Shown here in pieces: positions 60,569 to 64,000 of a DNA stretch of 64,000 bases. Within the stretch, counting starts at the first letter, position 1. Each line of letters opens with the position of its first letter. The position numbers and the translations under genes were made by a program. Under the pieces are notes generated by a model. That model saw nothing but the letters and a program-made list of their open reading frames with translations. It did no database searches and had not been told where the DNA came from. Source of the DNA: JAVBWO01 sp036677375 (GTDB taxonomy: Bacteria; Bacillota; Dehalobacteriia; UBA4068; UBA4997); the NCBI GenBank assembly GCA_036677375.1, contig JAVBWO010000001.1, forward strand, positions 124,001-188,000, given 5' to 3'.

Positions 60569-60876
60569 TGCAGGGAATGGACTACATCATTATTTATGCC
60601 TTATTGATCCTTCTGATGAGCTTCTTCTTCATTGTTCTCCCAAACAAAAAGAGGCACAAAAGGGTGCAGGAAATGCATAAATCGATTCGGGCAGGAGATA
60701 CTGTTATCACCATAGGCGGAGTGATTGCCACAGTGATTGAGCTAGAAGAGGATACCCTTACCATACGGCGTTATCGTCTCTTTCGACTGCGGATACCGTA
60801 CCGGTACCGTCGATATGCCCCGATACGATGTGCCCGCCAAAACGGCCGTTCACCGGCAGGGCGCGCTCTAAATTGA
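60568..60876 (+). pseudogene. yajC: YajC-like gene, 3' end replaced
   Basis: Start is coupled to the M20 gene (TAATG). The first 66 residues are a normal YajC: a membrane span (IIYALLILLMSFFFIVLPN), the basic segment KKRHKRVQEMHKSI and the RAGDTVITIGGVIATVIELE core up to about LTI. From roughly 60766 on, the frame runs antisense through the riboflavin synthase gene and yields unrelated Arg/Tyr-rich sequence. YajC normally continues with a beta strand and a short tail, so this copy is cut by the junction and probably not fully functional. Confidence 0.7.
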
Positions 60877-61117
60877 CCGGGCTGCCTGCTTTCAGATCCC
60901 CAAGTGAGCTGCGGCTTAGGGTCTCGCTCATCACGTCTGCCGTAAAGGTGTTGGCGCTAAGACCTGCGACGGTCAGGCAAACCCCGTTCACCGCCACGCT
61001 GTCACCCAGCTTCAAATCATCAAAAATTACTTTGCCCCGGATGGCCAGGACCGAGGATTTTGCGCCTTTTTGGACGGAGCGGACCTCACCTTTCTCCTCA
61101 ACGATGCCCGTGAACAT
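60758..61117 (-). pseudogene. ribE: Riboflavin synthase alpha chain, C-terminal half lost
   Basis: Starts normally (MFTGIVEEKGEVRSV, LKLGDSVAVNGVCLTV) and shows the first lumazine-binding barrel, with NGRFGGHIVSGHIDGTG opening the second. It ends after 119 residues in RDDNAVW, where the family usually continues for another 90 or so residues. The stop lies in sequence belonging to the yajC-like gene. The second barrel, needed to form the active site, is missing. The start overlaps the ribD end by 20 bases, as in normal rib operons. Confidence 0.8.
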
Positions 61118-62204
61118 TTTTGATCACCTCGCTCTCAATTAAAATATCATGTCCTAAAACCGTAATTTCCTGATTCGCCAAAAGAAAAGCATCGTCAGGC
61201 ACCGTCACGCCAAGGCCCCCCACGGGACTTTTGGCATTTACGCCTCCGAAAATTTTTGGGGCGATATAGGCCTGCACCTTGTTGACGATGCCGCTTTGCA
61301 ATGCGGCGTCATTTAAAGTAGAGCCCCCTTCCAGTAAAACGCTGTCGATATTTGCTTCACCCAGCCACCGCACCAGTTCGTTTAAGTCAATATGCTCTCC
61401 CTTCTTGGGCAGGCAAAGCATTTTACAGCCGGCGTCGATAAAGGGCTGCTGTTTTTGAGGTTCGCGGCAGGCGGTGGCAAGGTAAGTGTTTACATCCTTT
61501 GCTGTTTTTATGATACGGGATGCAAGCGGCGTGCGCAAATTGGTATCACAGATAATCCGAATGGGATCCCTGCCGCCCTCGATACGGCAGGTCAGCAAGG
61601 GATCGTCAGCCATCACGGTACCCACCCCTACCATGATGGCCGCATATCTTTGGCGGGACGCATGGACGTGGCACCTTGCCTCTTCTCCGGTGATCCATTG
61701 GGATTGGCCTTCGCGGGTGGCGATCTTGCCGTCCATGGTCATGGCATATTTCATTACCACAAAAGGCGTTTTGGTTTTAATAAAATGAAAGAACACCTCA
61801 TTTAACTTATCACACGCATCCTTTAATACACCTTCGACGACCTCTATGCCGTTTTGCCGCAATATCGCTACGCCTTTCCCTGCCACCAAAGGATTGGGAT
61901 CTTGCGATCCGACGACCACCCTGGCAATGCCGCTTTTAAGGATCGCCTCCGTGCATGGTGGCGTTTTCCCATAATGGCAGCAAGGTTCTAAAGTGACATA
62001 CATCGTCGCCCCGGCGGGAGATTTCACACAATCAGCTAAAGCGTTTCTTTCCGCGTGGAGCTGCCCGTATTTTTCATGATAGCCTTTGCCGATCACTTCG
62101 CCGTCTTTCACGATGACTGCGCCAACCATCGGGTTGGGATTGACCAAGCCAGCGCCTTTTTGCGCAAACTCTAATGCTAGCTGCATATAGAAAAGATCAT
62201 TCAT
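61098..62204 (-). CDS. ribD: Bifunctional riboflavin deaminase/reductase
   Basis: 368-aa enzyme for the second and third steps of riboflavin synthesis. The N-terminal deaminase has the zinc motifs HAERNAL and PCCHYGKTPPC; the C-terminal reductase has MDGKIATREGQSQWITG, VGVGTVMADDPLLTCR and VLLEGGSTLNDAAL. Full length. ATG at 62204 follows TTAGGAGG. Governed by the FMN riboswitch and terminator directly upstream. The rest of the pathway (complete ribE, ribBA, ribH) is missing from the expected place. Confidence 0.95.
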   Translation of the reverse strand: MNDLFYMQLALEFAQKGAGLVNPNPMVGAVIVKDGEVIGKGYHEKYGQLHAERNALADCVKSPAGATMYVTLEPCCHYGKTPPCTEAILKSGIARVVVGSQDPNPLVAGKGVAILRQNGIEVVEGVLKDACDKLNEVFFHFIKTKTPFVVMKYAMTMDGKIATREGQSQWITGEEARCHVHASRQRYAAIMVGVGTVMADDPLLTCRIEGGRDPIRIICDTNLRTPLASRIIKTAKDVNTYLATACREPQKQQPFIDAGCKMLCLPKKGEHIDLNELVRWLGEANIDSVLLEGGSTLNDAALQSGIVNKVQAYIAPKIFGGVNAKSPVGGLGVTVPDDAFLLANQEITVLGHDILIESEVIKNVHGHR

Positions 62205-62298
62205 GCTTTGCCTCCTAAAAAATAAATGCCTCAAACAAAAAGCGTTCAAGGCAATTTTAAAAACGTTGCAGATACGGACAACCGCTTATATCGGCAAA

Positions 62299-62332
62299 AT
62301 AAAAGCTCTGAAATGTTTTAACATTTCAGAGC
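62299..62332 (-). terminator. Riboswitch-controlled terminator upstream of ribD
   Basis: Perfect 12-bp stem GCTCTGAAATGT / ACATTTCAGAGC with a 4-base loop, followed on the minus strand by TTTTATTTT. It lies between the FMN aptamer and ribD and is the expected expression platform. Confidence 0.9.
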
Positions 62333-62382
62333 AGAAATGGCCAATGAATATAAGCACGGCTCGTGCCATATACAATGTTTGC

Positions 62383-62489
62383 ATCTTCTTTCATCCAGAC
62401 TGTACTGTCGGCCTTGGAATCACACCAAGTCATACCTTGCGGCTCGTGGGCTATACCACCGGTAGGGAATTTCACCCTGCCCTGAAGAT
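62383..62489 (-). ncRNA. FMN riboswitch (RFN element)
   Basis: All hallmark segments occur in order on the minus strand: ATCTTCAGGGCAGGGTGAAA, TTCCCTACCGG, AGCCCACGAGCC, GACTTGGTGTGATTCCAAGG, CCGACAGTACAGTCTGGATG and the closing GAAAGAAGAT. The first and last segments pair to form P1. It binds FMN and lowers ribD expression through the terminator at 62299-62332. Confidence 0.96.
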
Positions 62490-62757
62490 TCTTATTTAAT
62501 TGCTTGCAATATAGCACAAAGTTCTTTAGATGTCAATGTTTAGATTTTTACAGGATTTAAACCATATCGTTTGCTTAAAAAGCAACGTCAGGCATCTTTA
62601 CAGATAACACGTATTATAATTGTGGCGAAGCAAGACATTCAGCATACAAACCCCACACGCCCAAATTTTTTTATTCAGCTTTCTATGGACAGCATCTCTA
62701 TAATAATATGACTACCATCTTCGTGCATCGTTTAACTTATATACAACAATGCTTTTT
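62490..62757. other. Intergenic region upstream of the riboswitch
   Basis: AT-rich sequence between the FMN aptamer and the end of the CdaR-like gene. It should contain the ribD promoter, but no convincing box was picked out, and nothing else is recognised. Confidence 0.4.
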
Positions 62758-64000
62758 TCAAGGCTTTCCAATAATGCCAAAGACAAAGATAAAATTAATC
62801 AGGTGCGGCATTTCAAAAGGAGAATAACCCAACAGCTCTATGATCTTATTCTTGCGGTGAAGCAGGGTATTTCTGTGTAAATACAGTTCTTTTGACACGA
62901 TACCGGCATCCATATTATTGTTAATGAGGCAATACAGGGTCTCCACCAAACTGCTCTGGTGCACCATGTCATAATGCACTAAGGGGGCAATCAAACGTTG
63001 GCACATTGGCACAGCGGCGGCATCTTCCTTCATATTGCGCAGTTTATGATAGAACCAGACATCCAGATAAGTCGATACCCAATTCTCGCCGTAATATTCC
63101 CGGCCTAAGATCGCCGCCTGGAAAGCCTGATTGTAGGCTGTGGGGATATCCGTAATATTCGTAAAAGAATCACTGATACCAACAGAAACTGATAATTTAT
63201 CATTGAGCTTGAAAAGCTCCACGATATTTTCGCCAATTCGCCGCAGATCCAAGGTATCATTCTCATTCCCCAGTAAAATAATGATGGTATCGCTGCGCCA
63301 GATCACTACATTGCTCTTATTGTAAAAAAGGATCAGCTCTCTGATATTGGGCAGAACGTATTTTTTAACATAGCGTTCCAGCTCTCTTGCTTTGTCCTGG
63401 CTCGCCGCCTGTTGGATGGAGTTGACATTCACCACCACAGCATTGTTTTTTGACTGGATATCCAGCCCGACCTCCTGGCCGCGGCTGATAGCCACCTCCG
63501 CCGAGCGGAAATTCCACACCAAAAGGTCACCGATATAATCCTGCAGATAACGCTCTTTGATCCCCAAGAGCTTATCTTTGCGGCTAAATAACAAAGTACA
63601 GGTAACGCAAAGGTGCTCCATCAATTCCAGAAGCTCTTGGGTCACCTGATTTTCCCAGCACTCCACCACAATAAAACCAAAAAAGCTCTTTTGAGACTTG
63701 ATCAGATAAATCAGGCGCAGGCCGTCTTTACTTTGCCATAAAGCATATCTGTCCTGGGCGCACTGGGTGCTGATGCTGCTGAAGTTTTCTTTGATATAGG
63801 TGATCTCCTCATTGACCTTTTCATGGCTTTTATTGGAATAGATGCAGGTATAATAGATGTCATAATAGGAGATGCCGCGTTTTATTTTTTTGGATATATT
63901 GTGGAATACCTCATAGATATCGTCCTCGTTGACGATCAATTCCAAAAAGTCATTGCGAATATTGGAATAGCTGTCGGTACGCTGCCCTTCTTCATGGTCT
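62758..64000 (-). CDS. CdaR/PucR-type HTH_30 regulator (partial at window end)
   Basis: The frame stays open to the window edge (visible start DHEEGQRTDSYSNIRNDFLE), so the true start lies outside. The visible 413 residues contain a sensor-like region, a central GGDEF-like segment (VSVGISDSFTNITDIPTAYN) and a C-terminal PucR/CdaR HTH_30 domain (LVETLYCLINNNMDAGIVSK, LYLHRNTLLHRKNKIIELLG). A full PucR-type N-terminal domain is probably encoded beyond the edge. Target unknown; genes beyond the edge are the first candidates. No terminator was identified after it. Confidence 0.85.
   Translation of the reverse strand, partial: DHEEGQRTDSYSNIRNDFLELIVNEDDIYEVFHNISKKIKRGISYYDIYYTCIYSNKSHEKVNEEITYIKENFSSISTQCAQDRYALWQSKDGLRLIYLIKSQKSFFGFIVVECWENQVTQELLELMEHLCVTCTLLFSRKDKLLGIKERYLQDYIGDLLVWNFRSAEVAISRGQEVGLDIQSKNNAVVVNVNSIQQAASQDKARELERYVKKYVLPNIRELILFYNKSNVVIWRSDTIIILLGNENDTLDLRRIGENIVELFKLNDKLSVSVGISDSFTNITDIPTAYNQAFQAAILGREYYGENWVSTYLDVWFYHKLRNMKEDAAAVPMCQRLIAPLVHYDMVHQSSLVETLYCLINNNMDAGIVSKELYLHRNTLLHRKNKIIELLGYSPFEMPHLINFIFVFGIIGKP

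Overview
The window looks like a chromosomal segment of an anaerobic, low-to-mid GC Gram-positive bacterium of the Clostridia / Negativicutes type. The evidence is strong Shine-Dalgarno sites with frequent TTG and GTG starts, an S-layer protein with SLH domains, superoxide reductase, methyl-corrinoid proteins, an FMN riboswitch, PucR/CdaR regulators, DUF1836 and DegV proteins. No rRNA or species marker is present, so the genus is not assigned.

Layout. 1-7007 (minus): carbamate kinase followed by two tandem three-subunit molybdenum hydroxylase (xanthine-dehydrogenase-like) sets, the last cut by the window edge. It is preceded by a roughly 700-base non-coding leader (7008-7700) holding three evenly spaced hairpins with covarying stems and an almost invariant loop; this is the most interesting unexplained signal in the window. 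8110-10340 (minus): a small membrane peptide, a methyltetrahydrofolate methyltransferase with its corrinoid protein, and RNase HI. 10515-19276: a signal peptidase I fused to a long coiled coil, a ThiF/MoeB-type enzyme, a LUD protein, a WG-repeat lipoprotein-like protein, phosphomannomutase, a LysR regulator and tRNA-Arg(CCU). 19434-25142: guanine deaminase, then a MarR regulator and two ABC half-exporters that share an operator sequence. 25408-30227 (minus): a Gld-type ABC system (ATPase, permease, GldG-like, DUF4340). 30900-39486: assorted housekeeping and stress genes (AI-2E-type permease, DUF1836, pyrimidine-nucleoside phosphorylase, GGDEF protein, superoxide reductase, DUF4405 protein, arylamine N-acetyltransferase).

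39680-44376 carries a large secreted beta-helix/SLH protein and a remnant prophage lysis module. 44780-47323 has two very small conserved-looking proteins, a sirtuin, an MmcQ protein beside a gutted GNAT pseudogene, and a TrmO-like protein. 47542-51008 is a VanRS-like two-component system next to a VanZ/D,D-carboxypeptidase fusion. 51266-57575 is more AT-rich and patchy: a small XRE operon under a 28-bp perfect palindrome, DegV, a frameshifted gene, a radical SAM protein and a PucR regulator. 57976-60568 is a compact operon of two small membrane proteins plus an M20 amidohydrolase. 60568-62489 holds a truncated yajC and a truncated ribE that face each other and end at the same few bases, then ribD under an FMN riboswitch. 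A CdaR/PucR-type regulator runs off the end.

Functionally, guanine deaminase, the molybdenum hydroxylases, carbamate kinase and PucR-family regulators fit purine (or related N-heterocycle) catabolism with ATP gained from carbamoyl phosphate. The substrate of the hydroxylases is not proven: one active-site loop departs from that of xanthine dehydrogenases.
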